Notes: generated from the sequence alone by a model not told the origin. 37,745 bases of DNA from Alphaproteobacteria bacterium (GCA_017937705.1 JAGBDC010000001.1:1-37745), one strand, 5' to 3'; positions 9,166 through 17,516 are shown, counted from the stretch's first letter. A program made the numbers and translations.

Positions 9166-9770
9166 TATAGCTCCGACTTTATTGTTTTTAATGAAATTAT
9201 ATTTGTCTCATTTAATTTGTTTAATATGTTTGTATAAAAATGATTAAGACGCTCATAAGTACTTTTTTCTTGTAAAAATGCCTCACAACCTCGTTGATTA
9301 TTTATAAAACGTTTTTGCAAAACCGGATAAGCCGTATCTATAAAAATAAAATTTGAAGGAAGCTTAATATTTTTATGTTGCATCAGAATATTGAGTACTT
9401 TTTGCCATATATTTACAGATATATTATTGCTACAAATTCTTGCGTATAAATATCCCATAATTGATAAAATCGTTCGATCGAAAACTTTTGTTTTAGATAT
9501 ATTGTCAGAGGATATCCATCTTTTTTCCTCAATATCTAAAAAATATTTTTGTCTTTGAATAATCAATGCCTCATCTTCAGGCCATTTTGATATTACATAT
9601 TCAGGCAGAGAGGTCTCATAAAGCATGTGCTCTTTTACGGCACAAAAGTTATTCGAATTGTAATTATTTTCGATATAAAATGTTTTTCCGGCGAAGGGAA
9701 CACCCTCAATTCCTATTGCATTGTTATCTACCGGTATATTTTCCAATATACGGATTAACTCTTGTATCAT
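9165..9770 (-). CDS. P-loop nucleoside/nucleotide-kinase-like protein
   Basis: A 201-residue P-loop protein with Walker A GVPFAGKT at residues 23-30 and a later DRTILSIMGYLY segment that resembles the DR(S/T) region of thymidylate and deoxynucleoside kinases. FIFIDTAYPVLQKRF looks like the beta strand and arginine-bearing helix that precede the lid. I choose the ATG at 9770 instead of the adjacent TTG at 9773 because AAGGA lies about seven bases before it. The gene overlaps the previous kinase gene by 47 bases and touches the next by one. It is less similar to the two tandem kinases upstream than they are to each other. The substrate is unknown. Confidence 0.75.
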   Translation of the reverse strand: MIQELIRILENIPVDNNAIGIEGVPFAGKTFYIENNYNSNNFCAVKEHMLYETSLPEYVISKWPEDEALIIQRQKYFLDIEEKRWISSDNISKTKVFDRTILSIMGYLYARICSNNISVNIWQKVLNILMQHKNIKLPSNFIFIDTAYPVLQKRFINNQRGCEAFLQEKSTYERLNHFYTNILNKLNETNIISLKTIKSEL

Positions 9771-10434
9771 CAATTGTTCCTTTTAGGAAATTAACTAAAT
9801 TATGTCCAGATGCATTATTTTCTTCTTTGCTTTGTTCAACAGCCTCGAATATCTTGTCAATTTCTTCCATTGTATCATATTTTACCCACAAAGACGGTAT
9901 ATTTTGTAATGCTCCATGATAAAAATCTCGCATATTTCCTGAAAATGTTTCTTCAAAAAAACAATTATCCCTAAAACGAGACGGCTCTGAAGATTTTCTT
10001 CTTTTTCTTTCTTCGATTGACACATCAAGAAAAATATGCTTGTCAGGAATAATCAACTCTCCTTCCTTTATTGCATTCGTGTATGCTTGTACCATCCACG
10101 GATATACACTGGTATCCGGAGATTGTTGATGAACAGCATAATTATGAGATAATGCCGACAAAAAATCTCGGTCGCATAACACTATTCTGCCTTCTTCTTT
10201 GGCATGTTTTGCAATTGCAGAAACTTTCTTATCTAATTCGAAATAATATTTTTGTTTTTCAATATTTTCTTCCAGTGTAGCGGAAATATCGTTAAAAGTT
10301 TTACTTTTATCACGCAGAGAAGAAGCAGAAGGAGCAACAAAAACTCCATATTTTTCCCTTAGCATATTTAACAGTGTTGTTTTTCCGCAAGCAGAAAGAC
10401 CGCTAATTGTTATAATTTTACCGCTGTTTGTCAT
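9724..10434 (-). CDS. P-loop kinase, tandem paralogue B
   Basis: A 236-residue nucleotide-kinase-like protein. Walker A is GLSACGKT at 12-19, and CDRDFLSALSHNYAV is the substrate-site segment. KHIFLDVSIEERKRRK corresponds to the final strand and basic helix. It is clearly paralogous to the gene upstream (10418-11122): both share the pattern D-x-D-F-x-S-x-L-x-H-N-Y-A and then Y-x-W-M-V at the same spacing. Start chosen at 10434 because AGGA precedes this ATG and the P-loop then lies at the usual distance from the N-terminus; an open frame extends upstream inside the neighbouring gene. It overlaps the upstream gene by 17 bases. The fold is clear; the substrate (nucleoside, sugar or small alcohol) is not. 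Confidence 0.78.
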   Translation of the reverse strand: MTNSGKIITISGLSACGKTTLLNMLREKYGVFVAPSASSLRDKSKTFNDISATLEENIEKQKYYFELDKKVSAIAKHAKEEGRIVLCDRDFLSALSHNYAVHQQSPDTSVYPWMVQAYTNAIKEGELIIPDKHIFLDVSIEERKRRKSSEPSRFRDNCFFEETFSGNMRDFYHGALQNIPSLWVKYDTMEEIDKIFEAVEQSKEENNASGHNLVNFLKGTIDDTRVNPYIGKYTGR

Positions 10435-11122
10435 TTTTTGTATCCTGTAAAGAGTTTGCAAATTTATTAAAAGTTTCTTCCGGTGTTTCGTCTTTTTTAA
10501 CTTTTGAAATAATATCCCACAAATCGTCAGCCGCCTCACGGATATCTTTTGTATTATCATACCATGTAGAAGGCAAACATCTGCGATGAGAATTTTCATT
10601 TATCATAATATAATGAAATTCTCTCATATCTCTTGGAAAAGGATTTGTAAAAAACATATCGTTACGTTTGCGACCGCTATTTTGAAAATCCTCTTCTCTT
10701 CTCTTTAATCTGTTTTCAAATGAAACATCTAAATATATGTAATAGTCAGCTAATCCCAATTTTTTAGCTTTTAGTTGCTCAATATATTCATCTACCATCC
10801 AATCGTAGATATTAAAATCGGGCAACAACCAACGTTCGGCATAATTATGAGCTAACGGAGATGTAAAGTCCGTATCAGAAATTATAATATCAGTTTTATC
10901 AAGATGTTCCATCGCCCAATTGTATCTGGCAATATCCAAATTTAGAAAAAAACGTTGTTTCTCAATTTTTTCCTCAATATTTTCCGGCACTTTAGGAAAT
11001 TTTCCCTTTACCCATTCGTTATGCTCGGGAACAGATATAACACCATATTTTTCTTTTAATTCTCTAATCAGTGTCGATTTTCCGCTTGCAGGCAGCCCTG
11101 ATATTACAACTAATTTTCCCAT
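10418..11122 (-). CDS. P-loop kinase, tandem paralogue A
   Basis: A 234-residue P-loop kinase beginning MGKLVVISGLPASGKST, with Walker A GLPASGKS. The segment SDTDFTSPLAHNYAERW matches that of paralogue B, and YYIYLDVSFENRLKRREED is the strand before the lid-like region. Both paralogues then have an aromatic/basic stretch ending MREFHY or MRDFYH. A GAGGG precedes the ATG, which overlaps the upstream stop by one base (TAATG). Retention of both copies next to each other implies two successive phosphorylations or two related substrates. This is inference. Confidence 0.78.
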   Translation of the reverse strand: MGKLVVISGLPASGKSTLIRELKEKYGVISVPEHNEWVKGKFPKVPENIEEKIEKQRFFLNLDIARYNWAMEHLDKTDIIISDTDFTSPLAHNYAERWLLPDFNIYDWMVDEYIEQLKAKKLGLADYYIYLDVSFENRLKRREEDFQNSGRKRNDMFFTNPFPRDMREFHYIMINENSHRRCLPSTWYDNTKDIREAADDLWDIISKVKKDETPEETFNKFANSLQDTKNDKQR

Positions 11123-11634
11123 TATTCCCTCTTTAGATATTTAATTAATTCTTGTTTATCCTTTTTATTTTTTACAACAATAATTTTATTTCTTTGATTT
11201 TCCAAAATTCCTTCAAATAATTCTTCTTTTTTATTGAGTTTATACTTTAAGCAATGTCTCCAATGTTTCAAAGCCATAATTATCGGCTCAGGAGATTTGA
11301 TATCTTTTTTTATCCACCGCATGAATGAGCGTCTGATAAGACGCAATAAACATAATAAGACATTTATTTTCAGCCAAATAATTATATCTGCGTCGTTTTT
11401 AAACTTTTCTATACTAATTTTTGACCCGTCTTCAATAATCCATGTATCATTTTTTATCAAATTATTTAATCTATTTTCAAATACTTCTTCAGATACTCTT
11501 GTCCAATCTTTATTCCATCTGTATGAATCTATTTCATAATAACCGAGATTTAATATCTCATTTAACTCATTAGCTAATGTTGACTTTCCGCTACCGCTGT
11601 TTCCGATAATAAATATTTTTTTTATCTTTCCCAT
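11122..11634 (-). CDS. Adenylate-kinase-like P-loop protein (FlaR/topology-modulation type)
   Basis: A 170-residue small P-loop protein with Walker A GNSGSGKST near residues 11-19. ARELNE-like helices follow, then EIDSYRWNKDW, which resembles the DxxxWxxxW segment of the small FlaR/topology-modulation P-loop family. The basic stretch RLIRRSFMRW matches the arginine-rich lid of that family. These proteins are annotated as adenylate-kinase-related, but their substrates are not established. It overlaps the HAD gene by 13 bases and the next kinase by one base, so it is coupled in the operon. This is the fourth P-loop protein in a row and the least like the other three. Confidence 0.75.
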   Translation of the reverse strand: MGKIKKIFIIGNSGSGKSTLANELNEILNLGYYEIDSYRWNKDWTRVSEEVFENRLNNLIKNDTWIIEDGSKISIEKFKNDADIIIWLKINVLLCLLRLIRRSFMRWIKKDIKSPEPIIMALKHWRHCLKYKLNKKEELFEGILENQRNKIIVVKNKKDKQELIKYLKRE

Positions 11635-12599
11635 TTTTTGAAAACCAATCCTTTTGTAAAATCAATCATCAGCAATGATTTTTCAGATAATTTAGAAATA
11701 TCTCCGTCAAAGTCATAAATCCCTGGAATGTCTTTTTGTTGATTTTGCCCCGTAGAAATTATTGCACTGGCCTGATTTTGAGAAATAATATCCCCAATTA
11801 TAATATTTCCGATATCATTTCCGCATCTCGAAGCTATTCTCTTAATATTGGATACGGGAGTGCCTTTGCCTATAACCTCCCATTTTTCATCGGGTGTTTT
11901 TCCCATAATTGAAGCAATCAGAGCAGACAGTCCTTCATAATCATAGATAGTTGCATCGGCTATTTCATCTTGAATATTGGGCTTTTTCTTTACAACTCTG
12001 CATACTATAGATTTAGCTCCGATATTTTTTGCACCTTTAATATCTTTTGATAAATTGTCACCTATATGTAAAGTTTCTTCCAAATTTATGGTTTCTTTCC
12101 ATGCTTTTTCAAATGCTTTAACTGATGGTTTAGCATAATGCCCTATATCTGAAAAATAACAATTTTCAAAAAAACGTGTAATATCATTTTTTTCCATCAG
12201 TTTTCTTAAATCATCACCTTTGGTCCACTTTGTATTACAAACAGACACTAATCTGAATTTTGTTTCTTCTAAAGCTTTTTTTACTCCCGGAACCAATCCG
12301 ATATCATGTTTTATGGAAATAGATGAAAATTTTTGAGATATATCTTCAATATTAAAATTAACATTGTATTTATCAGCCAAATATTCAAATCTTTTTTCAA
12401 CTGAAATACCTTGAGCAAAATCGCCGTCTTCTTCCGGAAGATGTCCTTTAAGCTCACTCCATGCTTTCTCAAACGGAACATTCAACAACTCAGACAAAAA
12501 TGCAGCTCTCGTTTCATCAACACTTTTAACTTCGGCATTATCTTTATGAGCGATAAGAGTATCCCAAAAATCCCATGATATGCCTTTAATTGTACTCAT
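11622..12599 (-). CDS. HAD-superfamily hydrolase with C-terminal extension
   Basis: A 325-residue HAD-fold protein. Motif I is WDFWDTL with the nucleophile Asp10; motif II lies in VSVCNTKWTKGDD near 119-130; Lys157 in HYAKPS is motif III; HIGDNLSKDIKGA near 178-190 is motif IV with Asp181. The helical cap is inserted between about 20 and 100. The residue two after the nucleophile is Trp, not the Asp typical of HAD phosphatases. About 110 C-terminal residues (from about 215) form a separate part that I do not recognise, ending LLMIDFTKGLVFKKWER. AAGGA precedes the ATG, which overlaps the upstream stop as ATGA. Confidence 0.82.
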   Translation of the reverse strand: MSTIKGISWDFWDTLIAHKDNAEVKSVDETRAAFLSELLNVPFEKAWSELKGHLPEEDGDFAQGISVEKRFEYLADKYNVNFNIEDISQKFSSISIKHDIGLVPGVKKALEETKFRLVSVCNTKWTKGDDLRKLMEKNDITRFFENCYFSDIGHYAKPSVKAFEKAWKETINLEETLHIGDNLSKDIKGAKNIGAKSIVCRVVKKKPNIQDEIADATIYDYEGLSALIASIMGKTPDEKWEVIGKGTPVSNIKRIASRCGNDIGNIIIGDIISQNQASAIISTGQNQQKDIPGIYDFDGDISKLSEKSLLMIDFTKGLVFKKWER

Positions 12600-13432
12600 C
12601 GTCTTCTTCCTTTGAACTGTTTTATTATATCATTCTCTTGTTCCATTTGTTGTAACCAAGAACGAGTTTTTCCTCTTAGTTCCATCCACAATCTTTTATT
12701 TGGTGCTAAAATTAAAGTATTAACTCCATCTCTGGCCGGCGTATATCTGGTACCGTCAATAAAAGCATTAAATCCACCTGAACATTTGTGTAAAAAAGCT
12801 CCGGCAGTATGATCCCATGGTAACAACTTTTTGCTGAATACGACAGCATCAGTTTTCTGGGTTATCAAATTAAAATAAGAGCACGAACAAGAATGTGCTC
12901 TCATTAATTTTACAGATTTACCGACGTATGGAGCTAAAGCTCCGTTTGCATCCATTTTTTTTATTTTTGATACCTGATTTGAAAAATTAAGTTTTTGATC
13001 ATTCAGAAAAACCCCATGAACCTCATCTCCGTATAACATTTGCTTTTTATACGGCAAATATATCCACGCTGCCACCGGATGGCCTCTTTCCATCAATGTT
13101 ACGGCAACAGCAAAATTTTCGCTCTTATTAATAAAATTTTGGGTGCCGTCCAGAGGATCAATCACCCATAAATTTTTTACATTTCTATCTTCGAAGCAGG
13201 TTGATATATAAGGATAATTCTTACTCCATTCTTCTGAAACCACCAAAGAATTGGGAATTATTTTTGATAGCTCATGAATTAAATGTCGCTCAGATTCAAT
13301 GTCGGCTTGCGTCACCACTTCCGCCGCATTTTCTCGAAAACTCGGGTCTCTGCGAAGATTGTAGAAATTAGGCATAATAACATCATTTGATACTTTTTTT
13401 ATAATGCCTGAAACTTTTTTTAGTAAATCCAT
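12596..13432 (-). CDS. Inositol-monophosphatase-family phosphatase
   Basis: A Mg-dependent, Li-sensitive-type phosphatase fold of 278 residues, the first gene of the nine-gene operon. Metal ligands are visible: Glu67/Glu68 in VVSEEW, Asp92 and Asp95 in DPLDGTQNF, and Asp207 in WDHTAG. The family includes SuhB, CysQ and histidinol-phosphate phosphatase; the specificity cannot be read here. I use the ATG at 13432 (MDLLKKVSGI) because an upstream in-frame start would put the promoter inside the gene and adds 21 residues unlike the family. The Shine-Dalgarno is weak. In context it may remove a phosphate from a sugar or a nucleotide intermediate made by the neighbouring kinases. Confidence 0.87.
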   Translation of the reverse strand: MDLLKKVSGIIKKVSNDVIMPNFYNLRRDPSFRENAAEVVTQADIESERHLIHELSKIIPNSLVVSEEWSKNYPYISTCFEDRNVKNLWVIDPLDGTQNFINKSENFAVAVTLMERGHPVAAWIYLPYKKQMLYGDEVHGVFLNDQKLNFSNQVSKIKKMDANGALAPYVGKSVKLMRAHSCSCSYFNLITQKTDAVVFSKKLLPWDHTAGAFLHKCSGGFNAFIDGTRYTPARDGVNTLILAPNKRLWMELRGKTRSWLQQMEQENDIIKQFKGRRR

Positions 13433-13461
13433 TTGAAAACTCGCATAAAATATGCTTTTAT

Positions 13462-13489
13462 TTATTAACAAAATATGAAGTTTTGTCAA
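13462..13489 (-). promoter_or_regulatory. Promoter of the nine-gene operon
   Basis: On the minus strand: consensus TTGACA (13484-13489), 16-base spacer, TAATAA (13462-13467). The -10 is poor but the -35 is perfect. No other good promoter or terminator is seen between 13432 and 5406, which supports one transcript. Confidence 0.55.
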
Positions 13490-13527
13490 TAACAATAATC
13501 TATATACTACAAATTTTAGATTTTATA

Positions 13528-13556
13528 TTGACATTTTGGGATAAATAACATAGAAA
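13528..13556 (+). promoter_or_regulatory. Promoter of tRNA-Gln
   Basis: TTGACA (13528-13533), 17-base spacer, TAGAAA (13551-13556), with the tRNA 5' end 19 bases further on. Confidence 0.6.
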
Positions 13557-13574
13557 AATGCTAATTTTTTATGT

Positions 13575-13648
13575 TGCTTCATCGTCTAATGGTAGGACAG
13601 CGGATTCTGACTCCGTCAATCTTGGTTCGAGTCCAGGTGAAGCAGCCA
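13575..13648 (+). tRNA. tRNA-Gln (anticodon CTG)
   Basis: A 74-base gene with encoded CCA. Acceptor arms TGCTTCA and TGAAGCA pair perfectly, with U1-A72 and discriminator G73 as expected for Gln. The D arm is GTC...GAC with TGGTAG in the loop. The anticodon stem GCGGA/TCCGT encloses loop TTCTGAC, giving anticodon CUG. The T arm is CTTGG-TTCGAGT-CCAGG. It has its own promoter and terminator. Confidence 0.95.
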
Positions 13649-13653
13649 AATTT

Positions 13654-13679
13654 AAGCCACCTTAAAAGGTGGCTTTATT
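13654..13679. terminator. Terminator after tRNA-Gln
   Basis: AAGCCACCTT and AAGGTGGCTT pair around two bases, followed by TATT. It may also end the converging GmrSD-like gene, whose stop is at 13690. Confidence 0.75.
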
Positions 13680-13689
13680 ATGTTAGATA

Positions 13690-15333
13690 TTAAGACATTT
13701 TAAAAAACTCCAAAATTTCATTTTCTTTTTGTTTTTCTCGCTCTTCACATTCTCTATATGTCCAATCAGACAACTTTAACAAATCCTTTACTTCTTGAAT
13801 ATCTGAAGTTTCATATTCTTTCTTTTTCTTGGCAAAGAAGTCGTTACTGGCTCTAATATTCTTTGGTTTTTCAAACAAAACAAAATTACCGAGAGTATTC
13901 AGTTTTTCTTTATATTCTTGCTCAGACCAACCGTTATAATTATTATAACCGCCCTTTTGCGGTAGAATATGTTCCAAATCTTTTTTATCTACATTATACA
14001 ACGCTTCTTGATCTTGATTTTCATTCAAAATCGCAAGCAAATAAACTAAACCTTTACGGCATTTACCATACTCGTAAAGTTCAATCTTTTGCTTAAAAAT
14101 ATCATATGCTACGCTGTAATTCTCAGTATAAAATTGTAAATAATTTTTGTCATGCATAATCGCGGCACAAACTTTATACGTTGTATCTTTAACTTTGTTA
14201 ACGGTATTATATGCAATAGCATTAACAAAATAATATTTGATTGTTGCCTCAAGTAATTTTTCAAATTCATCCATTTTATCAGCAGGTAATTTCCATATAT
14301 TTTCACCGTCTTCTTCATGTAATTCGGCATATTTATACCAATAAGCAAAAATCGGATAACAAGCGTAATCATTTGGTTTTTCCCAATAAATTACACTCCA
14401 CAGATTTTTCATACGACTCGTAATTGGATATTCATCATCAAAATATTTGATTTTTTCAAGTGATAACAGCACATTTTCGTATGGTTTCAGATTGTTATGG
14501 CTATCTTTCTCATAAAATTTACGCAACCCGATTTCTCGATCTATAACATTGTTTTCTGCGCGTATCATATGCATCAAAATACGAAAATATCCTTCAATAT
14601 ATTCATCTTCATTAAGGGCATTCCAACGATTTACAAATTCTTTCCGTTTTTTACTATCTTTGGCGGTACCTTCTTTAATCATAAGCGCTTTAAAAATATC
14701 GGCATCGCTCAAGGGCATGCCGCGATTATTTACTGTATTGAAAATAACTAAAGCATCGTCAAGCGATGAACATTCTATCGGCAACATCCCGACATTATTC
14801 AATACCGTCAGAATAAAGTTATTTATTTCATCAGACGAACGATTACGCATCCATTCACTCAATCTTTCAAGTAATTTGTTGTAATTTTTCTTAAATCTGC
14901 TATCACCTACAAAGTTATCATTCAGTATTATATCTTGCAATTCGTTATAATCCTCTTCGATCACGTTTGATTCTATTTTCATCTTATTAATAAGTTCCCC
15001 GGTTAACGTGTCTTTTTGCTTAATACATTCTTCCAATGCCTTAGCTATGGCTGCTTTGGAGTAAAGGGCTTTTAACAATAAAAGCAATGTTGTTAAACGT
15101 TGTTGACCATCAATAACGTTGTATTTTCCTTTTTCACAATAAAAAACAATATTACCTAAATAATATTCATCATCACTTGTATTGCCTTTTTCCTCAAAAT
15201 AATCGATAATATCGTTTAGCAACGTCAAGCATTGTTCTTCTTCCCAAGAGTAAGGGCGCTGAAAATCTGGAATCACATAAGTATCTTGAAATATACTCTT
15301 AATTTTTTTAGGCGTAGCAACGATAGCTTTCAT
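13690..15333 (-). CDS. GmrSD-like DUF262/DUF1524 protein
   Basis: A 547-residue protein fusing the two halves of GmrSD-type enzymes. The N-terminal DUF262 (ParB/Srx-like) domain shows DFQRPYSW at 23-30 and DGQQRLTTLL from residue 75, the nucleotide-dependent part. The C-terminal DUF1524 domain has the His-Me-finger signature DLEHILPQ with His455 and then LNTLGNFVLF. GmrSD proteins are type IV restriction enzymes cutting modified (glucosylated) phage DNA; related ones sense other DNA modifications. I start at 15333 (MKAIVATPKK) because GGAG lies eight bases upstream and DFQRPYSW then sits at the normal distance; the frame is open further upstream but unconserved-looking. It is solitary, between a tRNA and pepF. 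A defence role is inferred from the family. Confidence 0.88.
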   Translation of the reverse strand: MKAIVATPKKIKSIFQDTYVIPDFQRPYSWEEEQCLTLLNDIIDYFEEKGNTSDDEYYLGNIVFYCEKGKYNVIDGQQRLTTLLLLLKALYSKAAIAKALEECIKQKDTLTGELINKMKIESNVIEEDYNELQDIILNDNFVGDSRFKKNYNKLLERLSEWMRNRSSDEINNFILTVLNNVGMLPIECSSLDDALVIFNTVNNRGMPLSDADIFKALMIKEGTAKDSKKRKEFVNRWNALNEDEYIEGYFRILMHMIRAENNVIDREIGLRKFYEKDSHNNLKPYENVLLSLEKIKYFDDEYPITSRMKNLWSVIYWEKPNDYACYPIFAYWYKYAELHEEDGENIWKLPADKMDEFEKLLEATIKYYFVNAIAYNTVNKVKDTTYKVCAAIMHDKNYLQFYTENYSVAYDIFKQKIELYEYGKCRKGLVYLLAILNENQDQEALYNVDKKDLEHILPQKGGYNNYNGWSEQEYKEKLNTLGNFVLFEKPKNIRASNDFFAKKKKEYETSDIQEVKDLLKLSDWTYRECEEREKQKENEILEFFKMS

Positions 15334-15373
15334 TATTTTATCTCCCGTTTGTAATTTTTTGCATTGTCGATTA

Positions 15374-15402
15374 AGTGTATATTGGTATCTGATTATATGC
15401 AA
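15374..15402 (-). promoter_or_regulatory. Promoter of the GmrSD-like gene
   Basis: On the minus strand TTGCAT (15397-15402), 17-base spacer, TACACT (15374-15379); about 40 bases before the ATG. This also argues against the longer upstream reading frame being translated. Confidence 0.6.
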
Positions 15403-15598
15403 GTATTTTATGGTTTTCAGTCGTCTGATAAATATATACGAGTATAATTGATATATTACAAAAAATGTGGAGAATGAGTGTATCGTAGGGATAAGTAAAT
15501 TGGTATCATAAGAAGCTATTTTTATATTGAATAAACTTAGACAATTTGCGATGTTGTTGTAAAAGTTCGAAGGTTGTACAGAACATGTAGCCAACGAC

Positions 15599-15638
15599 AA
15601 AAAAAAGAAAGGCCGCCATCTTCCGATGGTGGCCTTTC
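15599..15638 (-). terminator. Intrinsic terminator of pepF
   Basis: Fourteen-base arms GAAAGGCCGCCATC and GATGGTGGCCTTTC (one G-T pair) around a four-base loop, followed on the minus strand by eight T (15599-15606). Confidence 0.9.
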
Positions 15639-15656
15639 GATTAAAGTAGTACTCTC

Positions 15657-17468
15657 TTAGAGCAGTCCTTCACTCTTTGCTAACTTCTCAATCTCGTCGA
15701 TATACTCTGTAATGACAGAAAGTCCGTTAGCCCAAAACTCGGGATCATCAGCGTCAATTCCGAACGGTTCGAGCAAGCTCTTGAAGTCCTCGATGCCGGT
15801 ATTTGACAACATGTCAAGATACAGATCATCGAAACTTTCCTTCAACTGGAAGTCGTCGTTCTCGTTCCAATTCTCATAGGCTTTTATCAGGTTGTTAACA
15901 ACCAAACCCGCAAAAGCGTATGAATAAACGTAGTACGGCTTTCCGAAAATATGGGATACTTCCATCCACATATACTCGGCATCCTCGCCAACATCGAATC
16001 CCATGTAACGAGAAACCTCTTCACGCCAAATCTGATTCAGCCTCTCAGTTGAGAGTTCGCCCTTCTTACGCTCACGATGAGTGCGCTCCTCAAACTTGTA
16101 CAGCGCAATCTGTCGATGAATCGAGTTAATCATGTCCTGTACACGAGAAATGAGTAACGCTAACTTCTCTCGATTGTCTTTGACATTCGCTAACTGCTGC
16201 TTGAACAACAGGTTTTCAGCAAACTCCGATGCAACCTCTGCAAGAGCGGTAGGTGTAGTGTCGTTCAAAACACCGACCTGCGCCGACAACAAATGGTGTA
16301 CGGCATGACCGAGTTCGTGTGCAAATGTATTGGCATCATCTGCATTACCGGTAAAGTTCAGTAAAATGTACGGAACTTCTCCCCTGATACAATATGCACC
16401 GCTGGTCTTTCCCTTACGTGTTGGCACGTCGATAATGTTACTGTTAACGATTTCCGCGGCATAGGTTGCATACTCTACAGAGAACGAAGCATAAGCCTGT
16501 ATCACCTGTTGCACACAGTCCGCCCACGAAATCTTCTTACCGCTGCTCTCAATCGGAATATAGTTGCGATCCTCATAATTGAGATGATCAACCTTCATCA
16601 GCTTTGCCATCAGCTTGTAAAAGCGCTGAGAGATAGGGAGATAGGAGTCCGTTACTTCATTAACCATAGCCAACAAGTCTTCCTTGCAGATATGATTATG
16701 AGACAGGCTCTCAGATACCGGCTCACTGTTACCGTAGAGTTCATCGTCAACACTCTTATCTTTTAATATCATGTTGTAACACATGGCAAAGATATGAGCA
16801 TTTTCCATGTATACACGGTTCATCTCGGCCCTAGCCAAACGTCGCTCTTCTGCTGACTTTGAGTGCATCTTAGCCCTGATTTCAGCCTCGTTGAGTGTCT
16901 TACCCTTGAAGCGGAACTTCAGTTTTGCACAGGTCTCATCGTACAATCGGTCCCATGATGAAGACACCAAAGACTTCTTGTTGATGATAAACGATGCACC
17001 TTCCGAAAGTGACCAATAACCTACAAACAGGCTACGCAACCACGAAATCCAACGCTGCAACTTCGGATGATTGAGAAACTCAAATTTCTTGTAGTCAGGC
17101 AGAGCGTTGAGCTCGAAGTGAATGAAGCCGAGGCTTTCAAAAGCACGAGAAACTTCCTCCTCAATCTTCGACTTAAAGCGCGATACTTCCATATCGTCTT
17201 TGTGCGTATCCGAATAAAGGAACGCAAAATACGATAGCTTACGGCTAAGCTGAATGACCGCTTCATACTTCACCAGCAAAATGCTGAGTTCGTAAGGAGC
17301 TAATTCAACAATCGTATCGCGATAGATAGCTATCCCCTTGACGAGCTTATTCAGCGTTTTTTTGTCTGCTTCAATCTGAGGGTCTTCCATACTGCTGTAA
17401 AATGCTACAGACAAGTCCCAACCTGGCAACTCTTGTACCAAATTGGCTTGATTTTTAGTTTTACTCAT
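15657..17468 (-). CDS. pepF: M3 family oligoendopeptidase F
   Basis: A cytoplasmic zinc metallopeptidase of 603 residues that degrades short peptides. The zinc site is FAHELGHAVHH with His384, Glu385 and His388; the third ligand is a Glu in ALAEVASEFAE near 411. The long helical N-terminal part is as in oligoendopeptidase F, and the total length is typical. The gene is clearly different in composition from its neighbours: 60-base lines counted by hand run 40-52% GC against about 28% in the adjacent GmrSD-like gene, with many CTC, AAG and GTC codons. There is no Shine-Dalgarno; the upstream bases are A/T-rich (ACCTTACAATT). It has its own promoter and GC-rich terminator. Function is firm; origin by transfer is inferred. 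Confidence 0.93.
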   Translation of the reverse strand: MSKTKNQANLVQELPGWDLSVAFYSSMEDPQIEADKKTLNKLVKGIAIYRDTIVELAPYELSILLVKYEAVIQLSRKLSYFAFLYSDTHKDDMEVSRFKSKIEEEVSRAFESLGFIHFELNALPDYKKFEFLNHPKLQRWISWLRSLFVGYWSLSEGASFIINKKSLVSSSWDRLYDETCAKLKFRFKGKTLNEAEIRAKMHSKSAEERRLARAEMNRVYMENAHIFAMCYNMILKDKSVDDELYGNSEPVSESLSHNHICKEDLLAMVNEVTDSYLPISQRFYKLMAKLMKVDHLNYEDRNYIPIESSGKKISWADCVQQVIQAYASFSVEYATYAAEIVNSNIIDVPTRKGKTSGAYCIRGEVPYILLNFTGNADDANTFAHELGHAVHHLLSAQVGVLNDTTPTALAEVASEFAENLLFKQQLANVKDNREKLALLISRVQDMINSIHRQIALYKFEERTHRERKKGELSTERLNQIWREEVSRYMGFDVGEDAEYMWMEVSHIFGKPYYVYSYAFAGLVVNNLIKAYENWNENDDFQLKESFDDLYLDMLSNTGIEDFKSLLEPFGIDADDPEFWANGLSVITEYIDEIEKLAKSEGLL

Positions 17469-17516
17469 AATTGTAAGGTTTAATTTAAAAATTGAACATA
17501 AAGATATTTCTAACTT

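Larger units (their letters stand above)
15334..15656. other. Intergenic stretch of 323 bases
   Basis: Holds the GmrSD-like promoter near its left end and the pepF terminator at its right end. Between them (about 15403-15598) I see no gene, repeat or hairpin; an open frame continues from the GmrSD-like gene but lacks coding character. Confidence 0.6.

Noticed and set aside
10435..10599. An earlier start for kinase B inside kinase A
   Set aside because: It would add 55 residues before the P-loop that are only the shadow frame of the upstream gene; the ATG at 10434 has its own AGGA.
15334..15600. A longer start for the GmrSD-like protein (89 extra codons)
   Set aside because: The extension covers a good promoter and lacks conserved character; the ATG at 15333 has GGAG at the right distance.
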